Positions 15,409 through 22,353 of a DNA stretch of 22,353 nucleotides are shown here, one piece after another. Position 1 is the stretch's first letter. The number at the start of each line of letters is the position of its first letter. The notes under the pieces were generated by a model. That model made no database searches and had not been told where the DNA came from. It saw only the letters and a list, made by a program, of their open reading frames with translations. The position numbers and the translations under genes are program-made. This DNA comes from Flavobacterium psychrophilum (GTDB taxonomy: Bacteria > Bacteroidota > Bacteroidia > Flavobacteriales > Flavobacteriaceae), in NCBI GenBank assembly GCA_945897545.1, contig CAMDGJ010000016.1, forward strand, positions 1-22,353, written 5' to 3'.

Positions 15409-16461
15409 TTAAAATCCTAAGTAGTCCATTATTTCTACTCTTAAAAGAACAACGCCTGTTATCATAATATTGATGATAGATAATGGAATCAATATTCTCC
15501 AACCTAAATGCATTAATTGATCGTATCTAAATCTTGGAATAGTCCATCGAACCCACATATAAAAGAAAATAAATCCACATAGTTTTATGAATAAAGCCAG
15601 CATTCCAATGATATTTGCAATATTCACTCCCCAATTTTCTACCGCCCAACTCATTCCAGGATAGTTATATCCACCGAAGAACATAACGGCCAATAGCGTT
15701 GAGGAAACAAACATATTTGCATATTCTGCAAATAAATAAAAACCCATTTTCATTGAAGAATATTCGGTATGATAACCACCAATTAATTCGGTTTCACATT
15801 CTGGCAAATCAAATGGTGTTCTGTTGGTTTCTGCAAATGCACAAATCAAAAATATAATAAAAGAAAGCGGCTGATAAAAAACATTCCAATTCATTCCGGA
15901 TTGTTGCGCTGATATTTCTCTTAAACTCAAAGTGCCTGTCATCATCACCAAAGCAATAATTGACAATCCCATTGCAACTTCATAAGAAACCATTTGTGAA
16001 GCAGCTCGAACAGCGCCAATCAAAGAAAATTTATTGTTTGAAGCCCATCCACCAATCATAATTCCGTAAACGCCTAACGATACTACACCTATGAAATAGA
16101 GTATACCCACATTTAAATCAGTAGCTTGTAATAAAATATCTCTTCCAAAAAGATGGAATCTGTCTCCCCAAGGTATCACAGCACTGGTCATCAATGCGGT
16201 AGACATTGCAATTCCAGGACCTACAACAAATAAAAATTTATTTGGAGTATTAGGAATAAATTCTTCCTTGGCAAACAGTTTCATACCATCGGCAAGCGGT
16301 TGCAGTAAGCCTCCCCAGCCTGCGCGATTAGGACCAACTCTGTCTTGAAGAAAAGCAGCTACTTTTCTTTCGGCCCAAGTAGAATACATTGCCATTAGCA
16401 TTGTTACAGCAAACACAACAAAGATTACAACACTTTTTTCTATAATAAATGCACTATCCAT
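15409..16461 (-). CDS. nuoH: NADH-quinone oxidoreductase subunit H
   Basis: This is the membrane subunit that forms the quinone channel together with NuoB and NuoD. It has 350 residues and about eight helices. The strongly conserved first loop is present: WAERKVAAFLQDRVGPNRAG (29-48), then GLLQPLADGMKLFAKEE (51-67). The acidic loop facing the quinone site, AETNRTPFDLPECETELIGG followed by YHTEYSSMKMGFYLFAEY, is intact. WVRWTIPRFRYDQLMHLGW near the C-terminus is also typical. It starts 6 bp after the nuoG stop. Confidence 0.98.
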   Translation of the reverse strand: MDSAFIIEKSVVIFVVFAVTMLMAMYSTWAERKVAAFLQDRVGPNRAGWGGLLQPLADGMKLFAKEEFIPNTPNKFLFVVGPGIAMSTALMTSAVIPWGDRFHLFGRDILLQATDLNVGILYFIGVVSLGVYGIMIGGWASNNKFSLIGAVRAASQMVSYEVAMGLSIIALVMMTGTLSLREISAQQSGMNWNVFYQPLSFIIFLICAFAETNRTPFDLPECETELIGGYHTEYSSMKMGFYLFAEYANMFVSSTLLAVMFFGGYNYPGMSWAVENWGVNIANIIGMLALFIKLCGFIFFYMWVRWTIPRFRYDQLMHLGWRILIPLSIINIMITGVVLLRVEIMDYLGF

Positions 16462-16467
16462 TTCTTA

Positions 16468-17490
16468 TTATTTTACGTTGTTAGTGTCCAATGGAATTTC
16501 GGCCATACTTATTTTTTTTCTGTCTTGTTCTCTACCTAAAAGAATAGTTTCTTCAGTATTGATTTGTACTGTTTCTAATTTTCCAAAGTATTTATTTTGG
16601 TTGATTACAGAATCTTTTTCAAATTTTCTAGGACCTTCAATCACCCAGTCCGAAACTTCTTTATGGTCAAAACGACAACTGTTGCAAATAAACTCATCTA
16701 CTTCGTGGTATTCATCTTTTCTACCTGTAACTCTTTGAATTTCGTCTCCAAACATCCAAACAGTAGTTTTTCCGGAGCAAGTAGGACAATCTCTGTGAGC
16801 ATCATACGGCTTGTTGAACCAAACTCTCGATTTGAATCTAAAAGTTTTGTCTGTCAAAGCACCAACTGGACACACATCAATCATGTTACCTGAAAACTCA
16901 TTATCAATCGCTTTGGAAATACAGGTCGAAATATTCGAATGATCACCTCTGTCCATCACTCCGTGTACTCGGTCATCTGTCAATTGGTCAGCAACCATCA
17001 CACAACGATAACACAAAATGCAACGATTCATGTGCAATTGAATATTCGGGCCAATATCTTCTGGCTCAAATGTTCTTTTTTCTTCAATAAAACGGCTTTC
17101 TGATTTTCCGTGTTCGAAACTTAAGTTTTGCAAATCACATTCTCCTGCTTGGTCACAAACCGGACAATCCAGCGGGTGGTTTATCAACAAGAATTCTGTT
17201 ACTGACTTTCTTGCTTCCTGCACTCTTGGCGAAGATTTGCTATTTACTTCCATTCCTTCCATACAACCCGTTACGCAAGAGGCCATTAATTTTGGCATTG
17301 GTCTAGGATCAGCTTCACTTCCTTTGGCAACTTCAACTAAACAACAACGGCATTTTCCGCCGCTACCTTTTAATTTAGAATAATAGCACATCGCTGGCGG
17401 AACTACTTCTCCACCAATCATTCTGGCTGCTTGCAGGATTGTTGTTCCTGGTGCTACATCAATTGCTTGACCGTCTATGGTTACTTTCAT
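16468..17490 (-). CDS. nuoG: Short NuoG-type Fe-S subunit, no molybdopterin domain
   Basis: This is the NADH-module iron-sulfur subunit, only 340 residues against about 680-910 in many bacteria. The N-terminal 2Fe-2S domain holds the N1b ligands Cys35, Cys47, Cys50 and Cys72. Next is HPLDCPVCDQAGECDLQN (His105, Cys109, 112, 118), the N5 site. CILCYRC (157-163) plus CPVGAL (Cys207) give N4. A fourth Cys set follows: DCPTCSG (Cys235, 238) and FICNSCRFDH (Cys269, 272). This aligns with the N7 region of E. coli but lacks N7's third Cys and gains one beside the fourth. The protein ends soon after; the large molybdopterin-oxidoreductase-like domain is absent and nuoH follows at 6 bp, leaving no room for a broken remainder. 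I recall that flavobacteria normally have such short forms, so it is probably functional. Confidence 0.93.
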   Translation of the reverse strand: MKVTIDGQAIDVAPGTTILQAARMIGGEVVPPAMCYYSKLKGSGGKCRCCLVEVAKGSEADPRPMPKLMASCVTGCMEGMEVNSKSSPRVQEARKSVTEFLLINHPLDCPVCDQAGECDLQNLSFEHGKSESRFIEEKRTFEPEDIGPNIQLHMNRCILCYRCVMVADQLTDDRVHGVMDRGDHSNISTCISKAIDNEFSGNMIDVCPVGALTDKTFRFKSRVWFNKPYDAHRDCPTCSGKTTVWMFGDEIQRVTGRKDEYHEVDEFICNSCRFDHKEVSDWVIEGPRKFEKDSVINQNKYFGKLETVQINTEETILLGREQDRKKISMAEIPLDTNNVK

Positions 17491-17559
17491 TTTCTACCAA
17501 TATTTCACTCCTACGGAGTTTTTTTTAATTCTGAATTCTTAAATCGTTAATCTTCAATT
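17491..17559 (+). promoter_or_regulatory. nuoF-nuoG spacer with a reverse-facing terminator-like hairpin
   Basis: In this 69-bp spacer, ACTCC-TAC-GGAGT (17507-17519) is followed by eight T's (17519-17526) on the plus strand, opposite to the operon. The stem is only 5 bp with a 3-base loop. It could stop antisense transcription, or it may simply be a hairpin between cistrons; on the minus strand no T-run follows it. Confidence 0.3.
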
Positions 17560-18927
17560 TTAAATCAATTCTTTAGAAACTAAATGCTTCACACTTTCAA
17601 AAGGCTCGGCAACAAAATGGTCTCTATTTTTTATTTTTTCTGGGAAACGAATATGATATTCAAATTCATCTCTAAAGTGACGAATCGCAGCTGCCACTGG
17701 CCAAGCCGCAGCATCACCTAGAGGACAAATCGTGTTTCCTTCAATTTTACTTTGAATGTTTAAGAGTAAATCGATATCTTCTTCACGACCGTAACCGTTT
17801 TCAATTCTATTCAATACTTTTTCCATCCATCCAGTCCCTTCGCGGCAAGGGGAACATTGTCCGCAACTTTCGTGGTGGTAAAAACGAGAGAAATTCCAAG
17901 TATTTCGAACGATGCATGATGTGTCGTTATACACAATAAATCCTCCCGAACCGAGCATTGATCCTGATACAAAACCGCCATCACTCAAACTTTCGTAAGT
18001 CATCAAACGGTCTTCGTTATTGGCTGTTTTGTAAATTAAATGTGCTGGTAAAATAGGAACAGATGATCCTCCAGGAACGAAAGCTTTCAAAGGTCTGTCA
18101 GAACTCATTCCTCCCAAATATTCATCGGAATTCATAAATTCATAAACGCTCAATCCCATTTCAATTTCATAAACCCCAGGGTTTTTAATATGTCCAGAAG
18201 CGGATATTAGTTTAGTACCAGTTGAACGGCCTATTCCAATTTTGGCATAATCTGCACCTGAATTGTTTACTATCCATGGCACAGCAGCAATAGTCTCAAC
18301 ATTATTTACCACCGTTGGATTTGACCAAAGTCCTGAAACTGCTGGAAATGGTGGTTTAATGCGAGGATTTCCTCTTTTTCCTTCTAAGGATTCTATTAAT
18401 GCAGTTTCTTCCCCGCAGATATAAGCTCCAGCTCCAATTTGAACATAGAGTTCTAAATCGAAACCTGTTCCTAATATATTTTTTCCTAACCAACCTGCGG
18501 CTTTTGCTTCGGCGATGGCTCTTTCTAATATTTTGTAAACCCACATGTATTCTCCACGAATATAAATGTAGGATAGATTAGCTCCCAAGGCATAACTTGA
18601 AGTAATCATTCCTTCGATTAATAAATGAGGAATAAACTCCATCAAATAACGGTCTTTGAAAGTTCCCGGTTCTGATTCGTCAGCGTTGCAAACTAAATGT
18701 CTTGGTTTTCTTGATTTTTTGTCAATGAAACTCCATTTCATTCCGGCTGGGAAACCAGCGCCACCGCGACCTCGTAATCCCGAAGTTTTCACTTCTTCGA
18801 TTACTTCGTCAGGTGTCAATGTTTTCAAGGCTTTTTCCACTGATGCATATCCACCATTTTGGCGATAGACTTCATAGGTTTTAATCCCCGGAATATTTAT
18901 TTTGTCTAATAATATTTTTTGTGACAT
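17560..18927 (-). CDS. nuoF: NADH-quinone oxidoreductase subunit F, NADH/FMN subunit
   Basis: This is the flavoprotein that oxidises NADH and passes electrons through FMN to cluster N3. It has 455 residues. The NADH-binding glycine-rich stretch is GLRGRGGAGFPAGMKW (50-65). NADESEPGTFKDRYLME (81-97) and the FMN-site stretch GAGAYICGEETALIESLEGK (165-184) follow. The N3 4Fe-4S ligands are in ESCGQCSPCREG (Cys355, 358, 361) and Cys401 in NTICPLGDAAAWP (398-410). It begins one base after the nuoE stop, and the two subunits form a tight heterodimer. No deviation is seen. Confidence 0.98.
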   Translation of the reverse strand: MSQKILLDKINIPGIKTYEVYRQNGGYASVEKALKTLTPDEVIEEVKTSGLRGRGGAGFPAGMKWSFIDKKSRKPRHLVCNADESEPGTFKDRYLMEFIPHLLIEGMITSSYALGANLSYIYIRGEYMWVYKILERAIAEAKAAGWLGKNILGTGFDLELYVQIGAGAYICGEETALIESLEGKRGNPRIKPPFPAVSGLWSNPTVVNNVETIAAVPWIVNNSGADYAKIGIGRSTGTKLISASGHIKNPGVYEIEMGLSVYEFMNSDEYLGGMSSDRPLKAFVPGGSSVPILPAHLIYKTANNEDRLMTYESLSDGGFVSGSMLGSGGFIVYNDTSCIVRNTWNFSRFYHHESCGQCSPCREGTGWMEKVLNRIENGYGREEDIDLLLNIQSKIEGNTICPLGDAAAWPVAAAIRHFRDEFEYHIRFPEKIKNRDHFVAEPFESVKHLVSKELI

Positions 18928-18928
18928 A

Positions 18929-19459
18929 TTATTTATCGTGCATTACAATTTTATTATCTCTACAATCAGCAATGATCTGATCTACTTTTTCTTTTGTCAA
19001 GTGTTCTTTATAGAAATCACCCAATTGCATCATTGGAGCATAGCCGCAAGCACCTAAACACTCTACACCTCTTACTTCAAAAAGCCCATCTGCTGTTGGC
19101 TCGCCAATTCCTACGCCCAACTTTTCACAAGTGTAATCCATTAGGTCTTCCACTCCGTTCAAGCAGCAAGGGGAAGTTTGGCAAAATTCAAACATATATT
19201 TGCCAATAGGACGTCTGTTATACATCGTATAAAACGAAACTACTTCATAAACTTCTATAGGTTTTATGGTAAGAATTTCGGCTACTTTATCTTGTAATTC
19301 AATACTCAACCAGTTGTCGTGAGCATCTTGTACTTCGTGTAAAACAGGCAATAAAGCTGATTTTATTTTGTCTGCTGGATAATGACTGATTAATTCATTG
19401 ATGCGAGTCATCAATGTTTCAGTAATATTTATTTCTTGCTTGTAATCTGTTCTTTCCAT
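18929..19459 (-). CDS. nuoE: NADH-quinone oxidoreductase subunit E, 2Fe-2S
   Basis: This thioredoxin-like ferredoxin subunit (24 kDa type) carries cluster N1a beside the FMN of NuoF. It has 176 residues. An N-terminal helical region includes LLPVLHEVQDAHDNWLS (36-52). The cluster ligands lie in CQTSPCCLNG (Cys93, Cys98) and VECLGACGYAPM (Cys134, Cys138), in the normal C-x4-C and C-x3-C spacing. VYEVVSFYTMYNRRPIGK (70-87) is typical. A 150-bp repeat spacer separates it from nuoD. Confidence 0.97.
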   Translation of the reverse strand: MERTDYKQEINITETLMTRINELISHYPADKIKSALLPVLHEVQDAHDNWLSIELQDKVAEILTIKPIEVYEVVSFYTMYNRRPIGKYMFEFCQTSPCCLNGVEDLMDYTCEKLGVGIGEPTADGLFEVRGVECLGACGYAPMMQLGDFYKEHLTKEKVDQIIADCRDNKIVMHDK

Positions 19460-19465
19460 TCTATC

Positions 19466-19605
19466 TTTTAGATTTTAGATTTTAGATTTTTTGTAGTATC
19501 TAAAATTCAAAATTTATAATTCATTCTTTTATTTCGCATTCAGATTTTTCAATCTAAATTTCAAATCCGGCAGAATCTAAAATCTAAAATCTAAAATCTA
19601 AAATT
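19466..19605. repeat. TAGATTT inverted repeat array in the nuoD-nuoE spacer
   Basis: The spacer between nuoE and nuoD begins with about three tandem TTTTAGA 7-mers (19466-19492). It ends with four copies of the complementary unit AATCTAA (19574-19605). The two arms are perfectly complementary over at least 23 bases, so the spacer transcript could fold into one long hairpin with an 80-100 base loop. Partial copies (ATCTAAA, AGATTTT) lie between the arms. No gene is present. Confidence 0.75.
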
Positions 19606-19609
19606 ATGC

Positions 19610-20848
19610 TTAAGCGTCTAATTCTCCTGCAATAACATTTAAACTTGACAAAATAACAATCGCATCCGAAAGCATTGCGCCTTTGATCATTTCTGGATAC
19701 GCTTGGTAATAAATAAAACAAGGTCTGCGGAAGTGTAATCGATACGGAGTTCTGCTTCCGTCTGTAACCAAATAAAATCCTAATTCTCCGTTTCCGCCTT
19801 CAACAGCGTGATAGATTTCGGCAACTGGAACAGGAATTTCACCCATAACAATTTTAAAATGGTAAATCAAAGATTCCATATTGTTGTATACGTCTTCTTT
19901 TGGAGGCAAATAATATTCCGGAACATCAGCATGGAATTCATTTCCAGCTGGCATCTTATCTAATGCTTGACGAATGATGCTCAAACTTTCCCAAACTTCA
20001 GCATTGCGAACACAAAAACGGTCGTACGTGTCACCTGATTTTCCGACAGGAACTATAAAGTCAAAATCTTCGTACGATGAATAAGGATGTGCCACTCGAA
20101 CGTCATAATCAACTCCGGCAGCACGTAAATTTGGACCTGTAAATCCGTAAGCCATTGCCATTTCGGCAGTAATTGGGCCTACATTTACGGTTCTGTCAAT
20201 AAAAATTCTGTTTCGTTCGAATAGGTTTTCAAATTCTTTCCAAGCAACTGGAAAATCTTTCAAAAACACGTCTAGTTTGCGGAAGGCTTCTGGTGACCAA
20301 TCTCTTTCGAAACCGCCCATTCTGCCCATATTTGTTGTCAAACGAGCACCACAAATTTCTTCGTAGATTTCGTAAACTTTTTCTCTAAATTGAAAAACAT
20401 ACAAGAAACCGGTATACGCTCCGGTATCAACACCAAGAATCGAATTGCAGATGATGTGATCAGTGATTCTGGCTAATTCCATTACGATAACTCTTAAATA
20501 TTGGGCTCTTTTAGGAACTTCAATATCCAATAATTTTTCCATTGTCATCCACCAACCCATATTGTTTATAGGTGATGAACAATAATTCATTCGGTCAGTA
20601 AGTGGCGTGATTTGGTAAAAAGGACGATTTTCGGCAATTTTCTCAAAAGCTCTGTGAATATAACCAATAGTTGGTTCTGCTTCGATAATTTTTTCACCAT
20701 CCATCAGCAAGATATTTTGGAAAATACCATGAGTCGCGGGATGGGTTGGTCCTAAATTCAGCATCGAAAGCTCGCTTCCGTCTTCGTTTAGGCTCTCATT
20801 TATACGTTTAGCATATCGATGCTCTGGGGATAATAATAGTTCTGACAT
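19610..20848 (-). CDS. nuoD: NADH-quinone oxidoreductase subunit D (49 kDa type)
   Basis: This subunit is derived from the large subunit of [NiFe] hydrogenase and forms the quinone pocket with NuoB. It has 412 residues, the normal length, and is separate from NuoC. LNLGPTHPATHGIFQNIL (30-47) includes the quinone-head His region. ENRPFYQITPLTDRMNYCSS (73-92), NMGRMGGFERDWSPEAFRK, and the Tyr/His/Asp region VAHPYSSYEDFDFIVPVGKS are present. The hydrogenase metal-ligand cysteines are absent, as expected. It follows nuoC by 23 bp. Confidence 0.98.
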   Translation of the reverse strand: MSELLLSPEHRYAKRINESLNEDGSELSMLNLGPTHPATHGIFQNILLMDGEKIIEAEPTIGYIHRAFEKIAENRPFYQITPLTDRMNYCSSPINNMGWWMTMEKLLDIEVPKRAQYLRVIVMELARITDHIICNSILGVDTGAYTGFLYVFQFREKVYEIYEEICGARLTTNMGRMGGFERDWSPEAFRKLDVFLKDFPVAWKEFENLFERNRIFIDRTVNVGPITAEMAMAYGFTGPNLRAAGVDYDVRVAHPYSSYEDFDFIVPVGKSGDTYDRFCVRNAEVWESLSIIRQALDKMPAGNEFHADVPEYYLPPKEDVYNNMESLIYHFKIVMGEIPVPVAEIYHAVEGGNGELGFYLVTDGSRTPYRLHFRRPCFIYYQAYPEMIKGAMLSDAIVILSSLNVIAGELDA

Positions 20849-20871
20849 CTATAATGTTGAATTATTTATTT

Positions 20872-21393
20872 TTATCTGTTTGATTGTGTTCTTCCAAAAA
20901 ACCGGTCGTCTTTATCCGTTCTTCCACCATCTTCCATTGGGAATTCTTTTCTCATTGGGTGCGAAACCATTTCATCCATATTCAGAATACGTTTCAATTG
21001 CGGATGACCAATAAAATTGATACCATAAAAATCCCAAGTCTCTCTTTCCATCCAATTTGCACTGGGAAAAATAGTACTCAAAGTTTTTATTTCTGGAGTG
21101 TCTCCGTTGATGAAAGCTTTAATTTTTATTCTTTTATTTTCATACCAATTGTGCATATGGTAGACAACAGAAAACTGTCGGTCTATTTCGTTATCCGGAT
21201 AGTGAACACCGCATAAATCAGTCAGGAAATGAAAACGCAAGGTTGGATCGTTTTTTAAAAAAAGGATAACAGCTGTAATTTTGTCAGCTGTCACTTCAAA
21301 TGAAAATATATCTTTTTCTTGATTAAAGAGGAAAACACTTTCGCCAAATGTTTCCACTAATTTATCTTGAATCTGTATTGTTTCTATAGTCAT
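20872..21393 (-). CDS. nuoC: NADH-quinone oxidoreductase subunit C (30 kDa type)
   Basis: This cofactor-free structural subunit of the peripheral arm supports NuoD. It has 173 residues. The family signature is near the C-terminus: WMERETWDFYGINFIGHPQL, then KRILNMDEM and HPMRKEFPMEDGG. The N-terminal part is an alpha/beta fold with LRFHFLTDLCGVHYP. It starts 4 bp after the nuoB stop and is not fused to nuoD, unlike in enterobacteria. Confidence 0.97.
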   Translation of the reverse strand: MTIETIQIQDKLVETFGESVFLFNQEKDIFSFEVTADKITAVILFLKNDPTLRFHFLTDLCGVHYPDNEIDRQFSVVYHMHNWYENKRIKIKAFINGDTPEIKTLSTIFPSANWMERETWDFYGINFIGHPQLKRILNMDEMVSHPMRKEFPMEDGGRTDKDDRFFGRTQSNR

Positions 21394-21397
21394 TTTC

Positions 21398-21946
21398 TTA
21401 TTTTATATTATAAGACGCCAATAATTCTTGATATTCTGGAGAACTTCTTCTTCTTACTGATTCGCTTCTTACTAATTCTTGCAATCGCATTACTCCGTCT
21501 ACAATTTGTTCTGGTCGTGGCGGACAGCCTGGTACATAAACATCAACCGGAATTACTTTGTCAATTCCCTGCAATACAGAATAGGTGTCAAAAACTCCTC
21601 CAGACGATGCACAAGCTCCGACGGCTATTACCCAACGAGGTTCTGCCATTTGTTCGTATACTTGACGCAAGATTGGGCCCATTTTTTTTGAAATGGTTCC
21701 CATAACCAACAACATATCGGCTTGACGAGGAGAAAAACTTACTCGTTCAGAACCAAAACGTGCTAAGTCGTAATGTGAAGCCATAGTGGCCATAAATTCA
21801 ATTCCACAACAAGAAGTTGCGAAAGGCAGTGGCCAAAGTGAATTCGCGCGAGCCATTCCCACAACGTCATTAAGCGAGGTAGCGAAAAAACCTTCGCCAG
21901 AAACTCCATCAGGTGGGGCAACCATTTTTATATTTGAATCACTCAT
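21398..21946 (-). CDS. nuoB: NADH-quinone oxidoreductase subunit B, cluster N2
   Basis: This subunit carries N2, the terminal 4Fe-4S cluster that reduces quinone. It has 182 residues. The ligands are the adjacent pair Cys46-Cys47 in [15 protein letters not shown] (40-54), Cys112 in [14 protein letters not shown] (109-122), and Cys141 in [11 protein letters not shown] (138-148). [20 protein letters not shown] (64-83) is typical. The 180-bp spacer before it, towards nuoA, is repeat-rich. Confidence 0.98.
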   Translation of the reverse strand: MSDSNIKMVAPPDGVSGEGFFATSLNDVVGMARANSLWPLPFATSCCGIEFMATMASHYDLARFGSERVSFSPRQADMLLVMGTISKKMGPILRQVYEQMAEPRWVIAVGACASSGGVFDTYSVLQGIDKVIPVDVYVPGCPPRPEQIVDGVMRLQELVRSESVRRRSSPEYQELLASYNIK

Positions 21947-22127
21947 TTTAATTTCAGATTTCAGATTTGCTACGCCAGTTCGCTGACGCTCGTGTTAGAT
22001 TTCAGATTCCTGCGAATCTTAAATAGTAAAATCAAGTTTTTAAATCAATATCTTTATTGGATAAATTTATGTTTTAAATCTAAAATTCTAAATTTAGTAG
22101 TCCTAAATCTAAAATCTAAAATTCCTT
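21947..22127. repeat. nuoA-nuoB spacer with 7-mer repeats and a GC-rich hairpin repeat
   Basis: There is no gene in this 181-bp stretch. It opens with AGATTTC-type 7-mers (about 21955-21968), then GCTACGCCAGTTCGCTGACGC (21969-21989, followed by TCGTGT to 21995), which resembles the repeat at 845-883. More AGATTTC copies follow (21996-22008). The far end (22075-22122) carries ATCTAAA units in the opposite sense, so the two ends are partly complementary, as in the nuoD-nuoE spacer but less perfectly. Confidence 0.6.
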
Positions 22128-22353
22128 TTACTCCCATTCTAATGCTTTCTTTTTGATGATATAGAAAAATCCAACCAACAACAAAAACATAAAAATCACC
22201 ATTTTCATCATTCCTTCCATTCCTAATTCTTTGAAGTTAATTGCCCAAGGATAAAGAAATATCACCTCGACATCAAATAATACGAAAAGAATGGCAACAA
22301 GAAAATATTTTACTGAGAACGGGATACGTGCATTTCCTAAAGATTCGATACCG
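22128..22353 (-). CDS. nuoA: NADH-quinone oxidoreductase subunit A, 3' part
   Basis: This is the first gene of the operon, cut by the right edge of the window. The last 74 residues (of about 120) are readable on the minus strand, beginning GIESLGNARIPFSVKYFLVA and continuing ILFVLFDVEVIFLYPWA. Those phrases are diagnostic of the ND3/NuoA family: the loop after the conserved Cys, and the Asp/Glu pair in helix 2 (FDVEVIF). A final membrane helix (VIFMFLLLVGFFYIIKKK) follows, and the stop is TAA at 22128-22130. The start and operon promoter are outside the window. Confidence 0.95.
   Translation of the reverse strand, partial: GIESLGNARIPFSVKYFLVAILFVLFDVEVIFLYPWAINFKELGMEGMMKMVIFMFLLLVGFFYIIKKKALEWE

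Overview
The window is chromosomal DNA from a Bacteroidota bacterium, most likely a Flavobacterium or close relative. This is judged from the AT-rich sequence, a secreted nuclease with a probable type IX secretion tail, A-rich leaders instead of Shine-Dalgarno sites, a short NuoG without its molybdopterin domain, and many TAGATTT-type spacer repeats. No species can be named from this evidence.

Region 1 (1-4245) is a patchwork. It starts with the 3' part of class I fructose-1,6-bisphosphatase (fbp, + strand). Next come a secreted endonuclease I (- strand), a small repeat element with imperfect terminal inverted repeats, a C-terminal scrap of a HipA toxin kinase (- strand), and an intact secreted PHB-depolymerase/feruloyl-esterase-like hydrolase (+ strand). 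It ends with a run of gene debris: a decayed ORF with two in-frame stops, a DsbA/FrnE-family gene that has lost its CxxC-bearing N-terminus, and the last 30 or so codons of an unknown + strand gene followed by its terminator. This looks like a site of repeated insertion and deletion.

Region 2 (4243-8979, all - strand) carries a Gfo/Idh/MocA oxidoreductase, a RhuM-Fic/Doc fusion protein, a 405-bp gene-free stretch, and a translationally coupled pair. The pair is an MBOAT acyltransferase and a membrane-anchored DltD/SGNH-like protein, the usual partnership for O-acylating an exported polymer.

Region 3 (9002-22353, all - strand) is a complete-order nuoABCDEFGHIJKLMN operon for respiratory complex I, transcribed right to left. 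nuoA is cut by the window edge and a strong terminator follows nuoN. NuoE/F/G form the NADH-oxidising module, NuoB/C/D/I the quinone-reducing arm, and NuoA/H/J/K/L/M/N the proton-pumping membrane arm. Key cluster ligands and proton-channel residues are present throughout. The main exception is NuoG: it is only 340 residues, ends after the Fe-S region, and has a rearranged four-cysteine motif where some bacteria carry cluster N7.

I see no CRISPR array, rRNA, tRNA, integrase or transposase gene. Most of the window is ordinary core metabolism. The items most worth following are the RhuM-Fic fusion with a Doc-like GNKR motif, the NuoG cysteine arrangement, the rearrangement scar near 4100, and the TAGATTT inverted repeats inside the nuo operon.
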